Below, one piece after another: positions 17,965 through 27,136 of a stretch of 64,000 nt of DNA. Positions within the stretch are counted from its first letter, which is position 1; every line of letters begins with the position of its first letter. Below the pieces are notes generated by a model that did not search any database, had not been told where the DNA came from, and worked only from the letters and a program-made list of their open reading frames with translations. This DNA is from Candidatus Saccharicenans sp. (GTDB lineage Bacteria > Acidobacteriota > Aminicenantia > Aminicenantales > Saccharicenantaceae): the NCBI GenBank assembly GCA_030017715.1, contig JASEIU010000002.1, positions 484,915-548,914 of the forward strand. The letters run 5' to 3'. Both the position numbers and the translations under genes were made by a program.

Positions 17965-19243
17965 AATCGTAGAGCTGCCATTCGCCGGAGTGGTTTTCGG
18001 GTATCTTTGATTTTTCTTCCCAGACCTGGAGCAGGTATTCTTTGTTATCCTCAAAAATCTGGGCCTGCTCCTCGACCACCTGTTCTGCTTGCTCCGAGGT
18101 CATATCCCAGGTGCTTATCACAAAATCGGCGATCCGGGCGTAGTATAGTGGTGTTACCAGTTCTATTATCTTAAACCGGTTCCGGGGCCAGGCGTGGAAG
18201 GTGGCTGCCAGCTCATATAGAATCTTTACCCAGGCTTCGACCGGCAAGCGGAATTCCTGGATCGAAAGCCCCGAAGCTTTTTCCACCGCGGAAAAGGCTT
18301 CCTCCGAAAACATTTCCTTCCAGAGGGGCGAAAACTGCTTGAAACCCACCTTAAATCTATAAATAAGGTCGGGCAGGGTTACCTCTACGGGCTCAGGTTC
18401 CCTCGGTTCTATTTCTCCCAGAATTTCCACCGGCTGACTTCCCCTGACAATTTTCCAGTATGACTCATACTGTTCCATGAGCGTAAATAAAATCCAAAGC
18501 ACCTGCCGGAACATTGGCCCCAAGTGCCTTGAAGGGTCTTTGACGTCGTGGATTTTCACACCTAAATTGGCCTGGCAGATTTTGAAATTCTGGATGATGG
18601 CATTGGTGGTCATCCAGATGTCAATGCCAAAGCGGGCCACATCCGTTTCCCAGACATCCTGATTCATATAAAAGTCGGCCACCCGGCGGTTGAAGGCAAA
18701 ATCGCCACCGATAGGCTGTCTGATTCTTTTGCCGTAAAGGGCCCGGGTGAGGTTGTAGACGATATTGTTGGTGATGGTGCCGTCGTATTTGTGCCGCTGG
18801 TAAATCGGAGCTACAAAGTCATAACCCTTTTCCAGAACCGGGTCCAGCAGGTTAAAAACCCAGTCTGAAGTGATGCTGCGCAGGTCGGCATCGACTACGG
18901 CGCAGGCTTTAACCTTGAGTTTGCAGGCCGCCTCAAAAACAGAACGCAAAGCTGAACCCTTGCCGCCAATCCCCCGGTAGATGGAAACCAGCTTTTCCTG
19001 CCAGGGTTTGATCTGAAAATCTTTGGCCGCTTCGCGGGTATCGTCGGTGGAGCCGCCGTCGGCGATGAAGATCAGATTGCGGTAATTGCGGTAGTATTTA
19101 TCGAGCCCGTGAGTGACCATCTGGATCACATGGGCTATGGTTTTTTCATTGTTAAAACAGGGAATGCCGACGATGATATCAGCCTGCCCTATTTCTTCCA
19201 GTCTCTTCAGAGTGTAGCCGCGAAGGGAAGTGGTATAGGCCAT
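17963..19243 (-). CDS. GT-A glycosyltransferase, probably compatible-solute related
   Basis: This 426-residue soluble protein has a GT2-like N-terminal nucleotide-sugar fold: ADIIVGIPCFNNEKTIAHVI, LIFIADGGSTDDT, and a DxD-type motif in CAVVDADLRSI. IRQPIGGDFAFNRRVADFY is an acceptor-side loop. The C-terminal roughly 150 residues are helical. Similar enzymes sit beside glucosylglycerate genes in other bacteria, and here it is divergent from the phosphatase-GpgS pair. It may extend glucosylglycerate or make it in one step; this is inference from context. No membrane helices are seen. Confidence 0.7.
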   Translation of the reverse strand: MAYTTSLRGYTLKRLEEIGQADIIVGIPCFNNEKTIAHVIQMVTHGLDKYYRNYRNLIFIADGGSTDDTREAAKDFQIKPWQEKLVSIYRGIGGKGSALRSVFEAACKLKVKACAVVDADLRSITSDWVFNLLDPVLEKGYDFVAPIYQRHKYDGTITNNIVYNLTRALYGKRIRQPIGGDFAFNRRVADFYMNQDVWETDVARFGIDIWMTTNAIIQNFKICQANLGVKIHDVKDPSRHLGPMFRQVLWILFTLMEQYESYWKIVRGSQPVEILGEIEPREPEPVEVTLPDLIYRFKVGFKQFSPLWKEMFSEEAFSAVEKASGLSIQEFRLPVEAWVKILYELAATFHAWPRNRFKIIELVTPLYYARIADFVISTWDMTSEQAEQVVEEQAQIFEDNKEYLLQVWEEKSKIPENHSGEWQLYD

Positions 19244-19403
19244 GCAACCATTATCCCGACTATTGCTGGATTAGTCAAATCATAGTTCGATTTCGCCAGA
19301 CGATAGAATCTGGCTTTAGAACGGAAGCGGGAGCCCGTCTCCCGATTTTCGGGAATCGGATTAATCAGGAAAGAGTAAAAAATTTGTTGGCCAGAAATTC
19401 AGG

Positions 19404-19432
19404 TTGACACAAATATTGGCCTGCTGTTAACA
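19404..19432 (+). promoter_or_regulatory. Candidate promoter of the glucosylglycerate pair
   Basis: TTGACA (19404-19409), a 17-bp spacer and TTAACA (19427-19432) lie 65 bp before the phosphatase start. The -35 is consensus; the -10 matches four of six positions. Confidence 0.5.
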
Positions 19433-19496
19433 TCTAATTAGATCAAGGGCGAGACCATAAGTTCCTGACTCATAAAATATCTGAGGTGGAAGCCTG

Positions 19497-20531
19497 ATGG
19501 CTGTTCGTTTTGTCATTTTTAGTGACCTGGATGCCACTTTACTTGACCATGAGACCTACGGCTTCCAGCCCGCCCGGCCCGTCCTGAAAAAGTTAAAGAA
19601 AATGGGCATCCCGGTTGTTCTCTGCACCAGCAAGACCAGATCTGAAACTGAAGCCATAGCCACAAAGCTCGGCCTGAATCATCCGTTTATTGTCGAGAAC
19701 GGCGGAGCGATTTTTATACCAGAGGGCTATTTTGCTGATTCCCTGTTCAAAAAAGCGGGAATTTCAATTGTGAATAAGGGGAAATACCGGCTCATTCAGC
19801 TTGGAACTCCCTACCCGCGTCTGCGGTCGATATTTAAGGCCATCCGAGAAGCGGTCGGAATCCGGATGCTTGGTTTCGGCGATCTTAACGCTGATGAAAT
19901 TGCCGCTATTTCCGGTCTGGGCCAGAAACAAGCAGAACTGGCCCGGAAGAGGGAGTATGACGAGCCTTTTTTCCTGGAAGGAAGCCCGGAGTTTGAACTG
20001 ATTGAAAAGAAAAGAAAATCCGGGCAATCCCGGATTAACGAAAAGGCATTTTTTGAACGGCCGGCTGAAAGTGAATTCTGCAAAACCGGCCGCCGGGTGA
20101 CGAGCATTATTGATGGGAAGGGTGCCCGGCCTGATCAAAATACGCTGCTCTCGAAAATCAAGCCGATAGCACGCCGTTACGGGCTCAGGATAACTGCCGG
20201 CGGGAGGTTCTATCATCTGACCGGAGACAACGATAAAGGAAGGGCTGTCCGCAGGCTTAAAAAGCTGTACCGGCTCCAGCAGGGGAAAATAATCGCCATC
20301 GGCCTGGGAGATTCGGCTAACGACTGGCCGATGCTCAAGGTTGTCGACCTGCCGGTTCTGGTAGCCCGGCCTGACGGTCGGCATCTGAAGATTCCAGGAA
20401 AAAGAAAAGATCTGCTCCGAACAACCCGCCCGGGTTCGGAGGGCTGGGCCCAGGCGGTGAACTTTTTCCTTTCCTCGAGGGTCTCAAGTATCCGGACAGG
20501 CAGAGCCACGGCCGGCAGAATAAATAAATAA
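19497..20531 (+). CDS. gpgP: HAD phosphatase, mannosyl/glucosyl-3-phosphoglycerate phosphatase type
   Basis: The 344-residue HAD-fold protein matches the MPGP subfamily. Motif I is FSDLDATLLDHETYGF with both aspartates, motif II is VVLCTSKTRSETE, then the family segment HPFIVENGGAIFIPEGYF. The late motif is GRFYHLTGDNDKGRAV with IGLGDSANDWPMLKVVD. It is longer than typical members (about 270); an extra stretch of about 60 residues (about 165-225, Lys/Arg-rich) sits in the cap region. It removes phosphate from glucosyl-3-phosphoglycerate made by the next gene, giving glucosylglycerate. It is 12 bp from gpgS, thus an operon. Confidence 0.85.
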   Translation: MAVRFVIFSDLDATLLDHETYGFQPARPVLKKLKKMGIPVVLCTSKTRSETEAIATKLGLNHPFIVENGGAIFIPEGYFADSLFKKAGISIVNKGKYRLIQLGTPYPRLRSIFKAIREAVGIRMLGFGDLNADEIAAISGLGQKQAELARKREYDEPFFLEGSPEFELIEKKRKSGQSRINEKAFFERPAESEFCKTGRRVTSIIDGKGARPDQNTLLSKIKPIARRYGLRITAGGRFYHLTGDNDKGRAVRRLKKLYRLQQGKIIAIGLGDSANDWPMLKVVDLPVLVARPDGRHLKIPGKRKDLLRTTRPGSEGWAQAVNFFLSSRVSSIRTGRATAGRINK

Positions 20532-20543
20532 AAGGAGGTCAAC

Positions 20544-21755
20544 ATGGCAGATCTTCATCAAAGCGGTGTGGTCCCGACCTTCCATCGTCTCGGCGAATTA
20601 AATCTCGCCCGAATGGAAGAAGAATTGAAAGAATTTAACCGACACCGGCCAATTGCTCTCGTCCTGCCGGTAACCCCGGCCGAGCTTGATACCCCGGCCC
20701 TGAAAGGCATTCTGCATCATCTGAAGGACATAGATTATCTTAACGAAATCGTGATTGTGCTGGGCAGGGCGCAGGAGGAAGAAAATTTCAAAAAGACCAG
20801 AAAACTTTTTTCCATATTGCCGCAACGGCATCGGGTCATCTGGGCCTCCGGTCCGCAACTGGGCGAACTTTATAAAATTCTGGAAGAAGCAGACCTGTCG
20901 CCGGGCGGTGACGGCAAGGGGCGTTCAGCCTGGGTGGCATACGGGTATATCTTAGCCAGAGAAGAAAGCCGGGTTATTGCCCTCCATGATTGTGATATCG
21001 TCAATTACACCAGAGAGCTCCTGGCCAGGCTCTGCTATCCGGTGGCCTCTCCCCATATCGATTACGCTTTCTGCAAGGGATACTATGCCCGGGTGACCGA
21101 CAGGCTGCATGGCCGAGTCACCAGGCTGTTTGTTTTTCCATTGTTAAGAAGCCTCATCCGGATCTACGGCCATTTGCCCTTTCTGAGTTACCTGGACAGT
21201 TTCCGCTATCCTCTGGCCGGAGAGTTCTCGATGGTGGTCGAGCTGGCCCGAATCAACCGCATCCCTTCCGACTGGGGTCTGGAGATTGAAACCTTAGCCG
21301 AGGTCTATCGGAATTTTTCTCTCAGGCGAATCTGTCAGGCCGAAATTGTCGAGACTTATGAGCACAAGCATCAGCCGCTTTCAGCTGAAGACCCATCAAC
21401 CGGACTCATGAAGATGGCCATTGACATAGCCCGGGCAGTTTTCAGGAATCTAGCGATTGAAGGCATCGTTCTGGCTGAGAGCACCCTGCGCACACTAATT
21501 GTAAATTATCAAAGGACAGCCAAGGATTATGTCAAGCGCTACCAGGATGAATCGAAAATCAACGGCCTGGTGTTTGATTACCATAAGGAAAGCCTGATGA
21601 CTGAAGCCTTTACCAGAGCCCTGCAGATTGCCGGGCAGAAATTCCTGGAAGACCCGCTCTATTCTCCTCATATTCCCAACTGGAACCGGGTGGCGGCGGC
21701 TCTTCCCGATTTCCTCGACCGGATGTGCCGGGTAGTTGAAGATATGAACAGCTAA
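20544..21755 (+). CDS. gpgS: Glucosyl-3-phosphoglycerate synthase (GT81)
   Basis: The 403-residue GT-A glycosyltransferase follows a perfect AAAGGAGGT site. Family landmarks are VPTFHRLG at the N-terminus, LVLPVTPAELDTPAL, GKGRSAWVAYGYILA, the metal-binding HDCDI, FCKGYYARVTDRLHGRVTRL, DSFRYPLAGEF, PSDWGLEIETLAEV and YEHKHQPLS. The enzyme transfers glucose from a nucleotide sugar (usually GDP- or UDP-glucose) to D-3-phosphoglycerate. With the preceding phosphatase it makes glucosylglycerate, a compatible solute for salt, heat or nitrogen stress. Its TAA stop runs into a repeat copy. Confidence 0.92.
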   Translation: MADLHQSGVVPTFHRLGELNLARMEEELKEFNRHRPIALVLPVTPAELDTPALKGILHHLKDIDYLNEIVIVLGRAQEEENFKKTRKLFSILPQRHRVIWASGPQLGELYKILEEADLSPGGDGKGRSAWVAYGYILAREESRVIALHDCDIVNYTRELLARLCYPVASPHIDYAFCKGYYARVTDRLHGRVTRLFVFPLLRSLIRIYGHLPFLSYLDSFRYPLAGEFSMVVELARINRIPSDWGLEIETLAEVYRNFSLRRICQAEIVETYEHKHQPLSAEDPSTGLMKMAIDIARAVFRNLAIEGIVLAESTLRTLIVNYQRTAKDYVKRYQDESKINGLVFDYHKESLMTEAFTRALQIAGQKFLEDPLYSPHIPNWNRVAAALPDFLDRMCRVVEDMNS

Positions 21756-22020
21756 AACGGGGGACACTATACTCATTCCCCAATTTTTTGGGCCAATAAA
21801 GCCCGATAAAACCCGTGACACCCTCCATGTTTCCAAATTTTTTGCCGCCAGAAGATTGGGGACGCCATTTGCCAGAAAATTGGGGTCAGTGCCTATTTTC
21901 CCTTTGTTTCCTGATTTTTTAGACAGGCTATCGGTCTATTTACCAGTTACATCTGGCCTGTTGAGTCAGTTTTAATAATCCGGATCAGCAAAAAAACTGG
22001 AAAAATAATTTGTGTCCCCA
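21754..22020. repeat. Facing pair of dispersed repeats with internal modules
   Basis: The forward copy begins inside the gpgS stop (21754-21789) and continues with about 115 bp nearly identical to 14654-14771 (including GCCCGATAAAACCCGTGACA). An internal ATTGGGGTCAGTGCC module and a CCTGATTTTTTAGACAGGCT stretch (also in the 14.7 kb copy as TCGACAGGCT) follow. The inverted end (21990-22020) reads AAAAAACTGG then TTTGTGTCCCC. No ORF lies inside. Confidence 0.8.
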
Positions 22021-22087
22021 TAATTCTTAACCAAGAAATAACATTTTATCCGCTTTTCTTTAACCATATCCAGCTAACCTGCTGGTG

Positions 22088-23281
22088 ATGATTACAATGT
22101 TAATTATTATGCTGAGCGTTTCCGGTATATACCTGGTCATTATGACTTTTATGACAATCGTTCACCGTCCAGGCCACCAGAATAGAGCATGGAAGACTGC
22201 CCAGAAGAAAAATATATATTACCCTCCGGTCAGCATCCTTAAGCCGATCAGGGGTATTGATGATGATCTGGAAGCCAATCTTGAATCTTTTTATCGTCTT
22301 GACTATCCCCGGTACGAAATACTTTTTGCCGTTGACGACTGGCAGGATAAGGCGGTCAAAATAATAAGAAAACTCAGCGACAGATATCCCAGGATCCGGA
22401 CGAGAATTCTGGCCACAGGGCATAACTCCATGGAAAACCCCAAGATTCATAAATTGGATTTCATGGAAAAACAGAGTTATGGCCGTCTGCTCTGGGTAAC
22501 CGATGCCAATGTCCGGGTGGAAACCAGCACCCTGAAATCCCTGGTTTATGAATATCTGGGAAAAGAGGCCAGGTTAATTTTTTCCCCGGTAATGGGAACA
22601 TCCAGTCGGACATTCGCCAGCCTGATGGAAAATAACAGCCTGAATTTTTTTACTTCAGGCAATGTTATCACTCTCTGGAAATTATTTTCGATACCCGTGG
22701 TGGTGGGTAAATCCATGCTCATAGATCGCCTGGCCTTAAGGACTTTTGGCGGTTTCAGGTATTTCAAGGATTATCTGGCCGAGGATTATCTTATCGGCAA
22801 GTCATTTAAGGAGAGCGGCTTCGAGGTCAGCACAAATTGTACCTGGGTGACCAGTATCAATCAGTATTCGAGCTTGAAGAGTTTTTACAGAAGAATGTCA
22901 AGATGGGCCAAACTGCGTTTTAAGCTGAACCGGCCTGCTTATTTATCCGAGATAATGCTGAATCCACTGATACTGTCTCTCCTGGGGTTGATCCTATCGG
23001 AGGGCAAACTCTGGTGGCTGTTCTTGCTGGCGACGGGTGGGAAAATCTTTCTGGAATACCTTAATTTTATGTTTGTTAACATAAACGATCACGTCCGCCC
23101 GGTTAACCATCTCCTGTTTCCTCTGTCTGTTGTGATAAAGGATGCCGTCTTTTTTGCAGTTTACCTGACGCCTTTTTTCAGCTCTTCAGTTGAATGGCGT
23201 GGAGAGCGGATCAGAGTGGGGAGGAATTCTTTAATCCGCCATCCGGCCACTTGTGAAAAACTGGCCTATGAGGAAGCTTGA
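22088..23281 (+). CDS. GT21/HpnI-like membrane glycosyltransferase
   Basis: The start is ATG 22088 (GTG 22085 is the alternative); no strong ribosome site is seen. The protein of about 397 residues has a TM helix at residues about 3-23. A GT2/GT21 catalytic domain follows with VSILKPIRGIDDDLEANLES, the first acidic motif FAVDDWQD, the D2 motif WVTDANVRV, the D3 motif LAEDYLIGKSF and an RRMSRW box like the (Q/R)xxRW of processive and ceramide-type enzymes. Two or three C-terminal TM helices are at about 295-375. The family glycosylates lipids (ceramide, hopanoid or diacylglycerol). It overlaps the next glycosyltransferase gene by 14 bp, suggesting a joint glycolipid pathway. Confidence 0.85.
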   Translation: MITMLIIMLSVSGIYLVIMTFMTIVHRPGHQNRAWKTAQKKNIYYPPVSILKPIRGIDDDLEANLESFYRLDYPRYEILFAVDDWQDKAVKIIRKLSDRYPRIRTRILATGHNSMENPKIHKLDFMEKQSYGRLLWVTDANVRVETSTLKSLVYEYLGKEARLIFSPVMGTSSRTFASLMENNSLNFFTSGNVITLWKLFSIPVVVGKSMLIDRLALRTFGGFRYFKDYLAEDYLIGKSFKESGFEVSTNCTWVTSINQYSSLKSFYRRMSRWAKLRFKLNRPAYLSEIMLNPLILSLLGLILSEGKLWWLFLLATGGKIFLEYLNFMFVNINDHVRPVNHLLFPLSVVIKDAVFFAVYLTPFFSSSVEWRGERIRVGRNSLIRHPATCEKLAYEEA

Positions 23282-24614
23282 CTTAGCCCGCATAGTTGCC
23301 GTTCATATGGGCCTGGGGCATCTCAGAGCTGCCTTTCCCCTGAAAAAGCTGTCTCAAAAAGAAATTATTGTCTGGGGTTCCGGCAGTTATGCCGATCCGG
23401 GTGAAAAGAAATACTGGCGGCCAATCAGAAAAATTTATTATTTTCTTTCCCGAGTAGGATCTTATCCCGTTGTGGGAGGCCTGGCCCTAAAAATAATTTT
23501 ATTCGTACAGAAGATACCGCCATTTTATCCAAAAAAGGATTTAAGCTCTCCAACTCTGGCCGTGAAGTTTCTGAAATTCTTGATTAAGAAGGCAGGCCTG
23601 TGCAGGCGACTTCCTGAGCATCTGCAGGATGATTTGCCGGTCATTCATACTTTTTACGCCACGGCCATCGCTCTTGATATTATTTCAGCCAGGAAACAGA
23701 ATCCCGGAGATAACTACCTGATGATCTGTGATGCCGATATTAACAGGGTCTGGGTGCCTGAAAAGCCGGCCGAAAGCCGCTTAAAGTACCTGGTTCCCTG
23801 CACTCAGGCTAAAAGACGCCTGTTGAGCTACGGAGTCAAGCCAGAGAAAATTTTCATGACCGGGTTTCCGCTGCCCCCGGAGAATATCGGCACAGAATCA
23901 GGTCTTGAAGTTCTGAAGATTGACCTGCTGGCCAGGTTGTGGAGGCTGGACCCGGGTGGAAAGTTTTTTGCCTACCACAGTCATTCAGTGAGGCATCTTT
24001 TAGGTTTTAAGAAATTGCCGGAAATTTCCGATTCGAATTTTACGGTCATGTTTGCCATAGGCGGAGCCGGGGCTCAGACAGAGTGCGTGCACCGGATATT
24101 GAGAAGCCTGAGGAACTCATTAAAAGCCGGGCGAGTGAGATTGTTGTTATCCTGTGGTGTTAATCGAAGAGTTCTGGAAAAAACTCTAAAGTACATAAAT
24201 CAGGCGGGTCTCTGGGATCAGCTCGATCTCAATATCCATCTGATATTCAGTGAAAACGTTTTTGAATATTTTGAAAAGTTCAATCGCTGGCTGCGACAGA
24301 CCGATGTGCTCTGGACCAAGCCCAGCGAGCTTTCTTTTTTCTGCGCTCTTGGGCTGCCGATACTGATGGCTGAGCCTATCGGTCCGCAGGAGGAATTAAA
24401 CAAGCGCTGGCTGATGGAGATACACGCTGGCCTGGTGCCGCCTGGGCCGCCAGAATATTGCGCCGAATGGCTGACTGACCTCAGGGAAAATGGCCGCCTG
24501 GCTGAAGCCGCCTGGGACGGGTTCTTAAAAGCCAGAAAGCTTGGCACCTATAAGATCAGGCGGTTAATGGAGAATGGGGAATATTCCGAGGAAATATCTC
24601 CGCTGAAACAATAA
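23268..24614 (+). CDS. GT-B glycosyltransferase-like protein (MGDG/MurG-type fold)
   Basis: I choose ATG 23268, which overlaps the preceding gene end and is probably translationally coupled; GTG 23253 is also in frame. The 448-residue protein starts with LARIVAVHMGLGHLRAAFPL, a GxGHxRAA-type loop of GT28/MGDG-synthase enzymes. The second half has FTVMFAIGGAGAQTE and LWTKPSELSFFCALGLPILM, then EPIGPQEELN, the nucleotide-sugar-binding half of GT-B folds. There are no clear TM helices except a possible one near residue 75. The substrate is unknown. With the GT21 partner it likely builds a membrane glycolipid. Confidence 0.7.
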   Translation: MRKLDLARIVAVHMGLGHLRAAFPLKKLSQKEIIVWGSGSYADPGEKKYWRPIRKIYYFLSRVGSYPVVGGLALKIILFVQKIPPFYPKKDLSSPTLAVKFLKFLIKKAGLCRRLPEHLQDDLPVIHTFYATAIALDIISARKQNPGDNYLMICDADINRVWVPEKPAESRLKYLVPCTQAKRRLLSYGVKPEKIFMTGFPLPPENIGTESGLEVLKIDLLARLWRLDPGGKFFAYHSHSVRHLLGFKKLPEISDSNFTVMFAIGGAGAQTECVHRILRSLRNSLKAGRVRLLLSCGVNRRVLEKTLKYINQAGLWDQLDLNIHLIFSENVFEYFEKFNRWLRQTDVLWTKPSELSFFCALGLPILMAEPIGPQEELNKRWLMEIHAGLVPPGPPEYCAEWLTDLRENGRLAEAAWDGFLKARKLGTYKIRRLMENGEYSEEISPLKQ

Positions 24615-24666
24615 AAACGGCAACCTTTTGGCTCTCCCCTTTGTCTTTATTGGCGAGGTTAGATAG

Positions 24667-25350
24667 ATGTTTGCCCTTAACAATTCGCTGGTTTTAAGGA
24701 TGGCGATGACTGATAATATTATCAGCAGGAGCAATCCGGCCAGAGATATAACAGGAGAAAGACTTTTGGCAACAAGCCCCGGAAGCCCGCAAGCTGTTGA
24801 ATTGGGGGCACTTATAAGCCGCTCTCAGGCGGGAAGCTTAGAAGCCTTTGAGCAGCTTTATAGCCTCTTCAAGAATAAAGTCTACGGCCTGACCTTCAAT
24901 CTCACCCGTGACCACCAGGCGGCAGAAGACCTGACCCAGGATATTTTTATGAAGATTTTTTCCTCCATCCGGGATGTTGACCGGCCAGAATTGTTCCCGG
25001 CCTGGGTTTACCGAATCGCCCTGAACACCTGCTACAGCCACCTGCGCCGGGAAAAAGTCTACGGGGAGAAGCTGGAAATTGCAGCTCCGGCTGATGAGGG
25101 GATGTCCGACGGGTCGTTCGACTCCTGCCAAGACGACCTGGCCCGGGCGGTTAATGAAGCCTTAGCCCGGCTGCCGGAGAAGCTCCGGACGGTTTTCCTG
25201 CTGCACGAAGTTGAAGGCCTGACCCATGAAGAGATCGCCTCGACTCTCGGCTGCCAGGTTGGGACATCCAAATCCCAGCTGTTCAAGGCCCGGATGAGAC
25301 TCCGCAAAATCCTTAAAAAGAGCGAGCTTCGGAAAGGAGGCGGACGATGA
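24667..25350 (+). CDS. ECF sigma factor
   Basis: The protein has up to 227 residues; ATG 24667 follows GAGG, but in-frame ATGs at 24703 and 24709 are possible. Sigma region 2 is LEAFEQLYSLFKNKVYGLTF through HQAAEDLTQDIFMKIFSSI and PAWVYRIALNTCYSHLRRE. Region 4 is ALARLPEKLRTVFLLHEVEG followed by LTHEEIASTLGCQVGTSKSQ then LFKARMRLR. It overlaps the anti-sigma gene by four bases (ATGA). The set with DUF4097 downstream is a typical envelope-stress or surface-adaptation module. Confidence 0.95.
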   Translation: MFALNNSLVLRMAMTDNIISRSNPARDITGERLLATSPGSPQAVELGALISRSQAGSLEAFEQLYSLFKNKVYGLTFNLTRDHQAAEDLTQDIFMKIFSSIRDVDRPELFPAWVYRIALNTCYSHLRREKVYGEKLEIAAPADEGMSDGSFDSCQDDLARAVNEALARLPEKLRTVFLLHEVEGLTHEEIASTLGCQVGTSKSQLFKARMRLRKILKKSELRKGGGR

Positions 25351-26069
25351 ACTGCCGCCAGACCCATCATTTAATCAACGCTTTCCTTGACGGTGAGCTT
25401 CAGGAAAAAGACAGGCAGAAGATGCAGGCTCATCTGGAAAAATGTCCTGCCTGCCGCCAAGTTTATGAAGACCTCAAGGCCATAAAAAGCAGACTTGTCA
25501 GAGCCGGAGAGGTTGAACCCTCAGATGAGATCTGGGAAAAACTGAAAAGCCGGCTGCAGGACGAAGTCATTCCCCGGCTTCTGGAAGAGGAAGCGGGCGC
25601 TGATAAAAAAACGACCAGGGAAGTTACCCGCTGGTTCGGACTTCCTTCACCCGTCTTCCGGTATGTGGCGGTCGCTCTGGTTTTCGTAGCCTTTGTGGCC
25701 GGGGCTTTCTATCTTGGCCGCTATTACCAGAGACCCGGCCAGCCGGCAATTCAGGCAGCTTCGCCAAGCCCGGCCCTTCAGAAAATCGAGGAAGCCGAGT
25801 TCTATTATAAAAAAGCTGTCCAGTCGCTGACCGAGGCCCTGGAATCTTACAACGGCGGCCTGTCCCCTGAACTGACCGAAATAGTGCAGGCCAACCTCAA
25901 CCTCCTCGACCGGACGATCGACCTGGCCAGGCAGGCAGTCAACGAAAAACCCGAAGACCAGCGGGCCCGTGATTTCCTGATCAGTGCCTACAATTCCAAG
26001 ATGAATTTCCTCAACGACATGCTGGAGACCAGAAAATCGCTCGTCGGGCCGGGTCTGGAAAAACTTTAA
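25347..26069 (+). CDS. Zinc-finger anti-sigma factor
   Basis: The 240-residue protein has an N-terminal ZAS domain with Cys3 and His29-x3-Cys33-x2-Cys36 (HLEKCPACR). A single TM helix at about residues 108-127 and an extracytoplasmic helical domain (about 145-240) follow. It should bind and hold the ECF sigma factor encoded directly upstream, releasing it on a signal sensed outside the inner membrane. Its four-base overlap with the sigma gene indicates coupled translation. Confidence 0.92.
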   Translation: MNCRQTHHLINAFLDGELQEKDRQKMQAHLEKCPACRQVYEDLKAIKSRLVRAGEVEPSDEIWEKLKSRLQDEVIPRLLEEEAGADKKTTREVTRWFGLPSPVFRYVAVALVFVAFVAGAFYLGRYYQRPGQPAIQAASPSPALQKIEEAEFYYKKAVQSLTEALESYNGGLSPELTEIVQANLNLLDRTIDLARQAVNEKPEDQRARDFLISAYNSKMNFLNDMLETRKSLVGPGLEKL

Positions 26070-26117
26070 GGCAGAAGGCAACAAATTGCCATGAATAAAA
26101 TGAAAGGAGAAAGGTCA

Positions 26118-27086
26118 ATGATAAAAAGAGACTGGAGAAGGTTAAAAGGCTTAAAATCCGGACTGATGCTGGTTTTAGGGCTTCTGCTGGTTCTGCCCCT
26201 GATGGCCGGGGAGGAATACCAGGAAAAATTTGAGAGGACCGAAAAACTCAGCCGCGACGGACTGGTAGCCGTCAACAATGTCTCGGGCGACATTAGAATT
26301 ATGGTCTGGAAAGAAGAAAAGGTTAAGATTGAAGCCGTGAAATATTCCCGGGCCTCCAGCCAGCCCAAGGCCAAAGAAAATGCCGATAAGGTCAAAATTG
26401 AGGTGACGGCCGGGCCCGGTTTGGTCAGAATTGAGACCAAATACCCCGAGTCCAGGAAATGGTTTGGCGGCGATTCCAACGTCAGCGTCGATTATACCTT
26501 GTGGATTCCGGATAAAGCCTCCATCGAAACCAGGTCGGTCAGCGGCGATGTCGAGGTAGAAAAGGCCGGGGGGGCGGTCAGGGTCAGCGCGGTTAGCGGC
26601 AGCCTCTCCCTCGTCGGCGGGACAGGGACGATTTCGGCCAAGACCGTGAGCGGCAATGTGAGAATCACAGAGGCCGGGGGCGACTGCGAACTAAATTCCG
26701 TTTCCGGCGACATATATCTGAACCGGGCCAGGGGCTCGGTGGAAGCCGAAGTGGTCAGCGGCACGGTCAAGCTGCTTGATATCACAGAAGCCCGAAGGGT
26801 TTCGGCCAAGTCCGTAAGCGGGAATGTTGAATACCGGGGTCAGGTGTTGCCCGGCGGAGTTTACAGATTCACCAGCCATTCGGGCGAGGTCAGGCTGTTC
26901 CTGCCGGGTGATTCTTCCTTTGACCTGGAGGCGTCCTCGTTCAGCGGTTCGGTAACCACGGATTTCCCGGTTCAGGTCATAGGGAAATTAAGCGGCAAGA
27001 CGATCCAGGGAAGAGTCGGCAAGGGTGGAGCCGAAGTCCAGGCCAAGGCCTTTAGCGGCAGTGTGGAAATAAGAAAAGGCAGCTGA
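26118..27086 (+). CDS. DUF4097 beta-helix protein, exported
   Basis: ATG 26118 is chosen because AAAGGAG lies 8 bp upstream; ATG 26091 is in frame but has no such site. The 322-residue protein has a signal peptide (GLMLVLGLLLVLPLMAG, residues about 14-32). A DUF4097-type right-handed beta-helix follows, with about eight repeats of the VSGDV/VSGNV unit (NNVSGDIRI, RSVSGDVEV, SAVSGSLSL, KTVSGNVRI, NSVSGDIYL and so on). The biochemical role of the family is unknown. Cotranscription with the sigma/anti-sigma pair implies it is a regulon member. Confidence 0.85.
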   Translation: MIKRDWRRLKGLKSGLMLVLGLLLVLPLMAGEEYQEKFERTEKLSRDGLVAVNNVSGDIRIMVWKEEKVKIEAVKYSRASSQPKAKENADKVKIEVTAGPGLVRIETKYPESRKWFGGDSNVSVDYTLWIPDKASIETRSVSGDVEVEKAGGAVRVSAVSGSLSLVGGTGTISAKTVSGNVRITEAGGDCELNSVSGDIYLNRARGSVEAEVVSGTVKLLDITEARRVSAKSVSGNVEYRGQVLPGGVYRFTSHSGEVRLFLPGDSSFDLEASSFSGSVTTDFPVQVIGKLSGKTIQGRVGKGGAEVQAKAFSGSVEIRKGS

Positions 27087-27136
27087 TGATTTTGGGTTTG
27101 GTTGCTTTTTTAATGCCGGTATGAAAAAGGGCTCAT

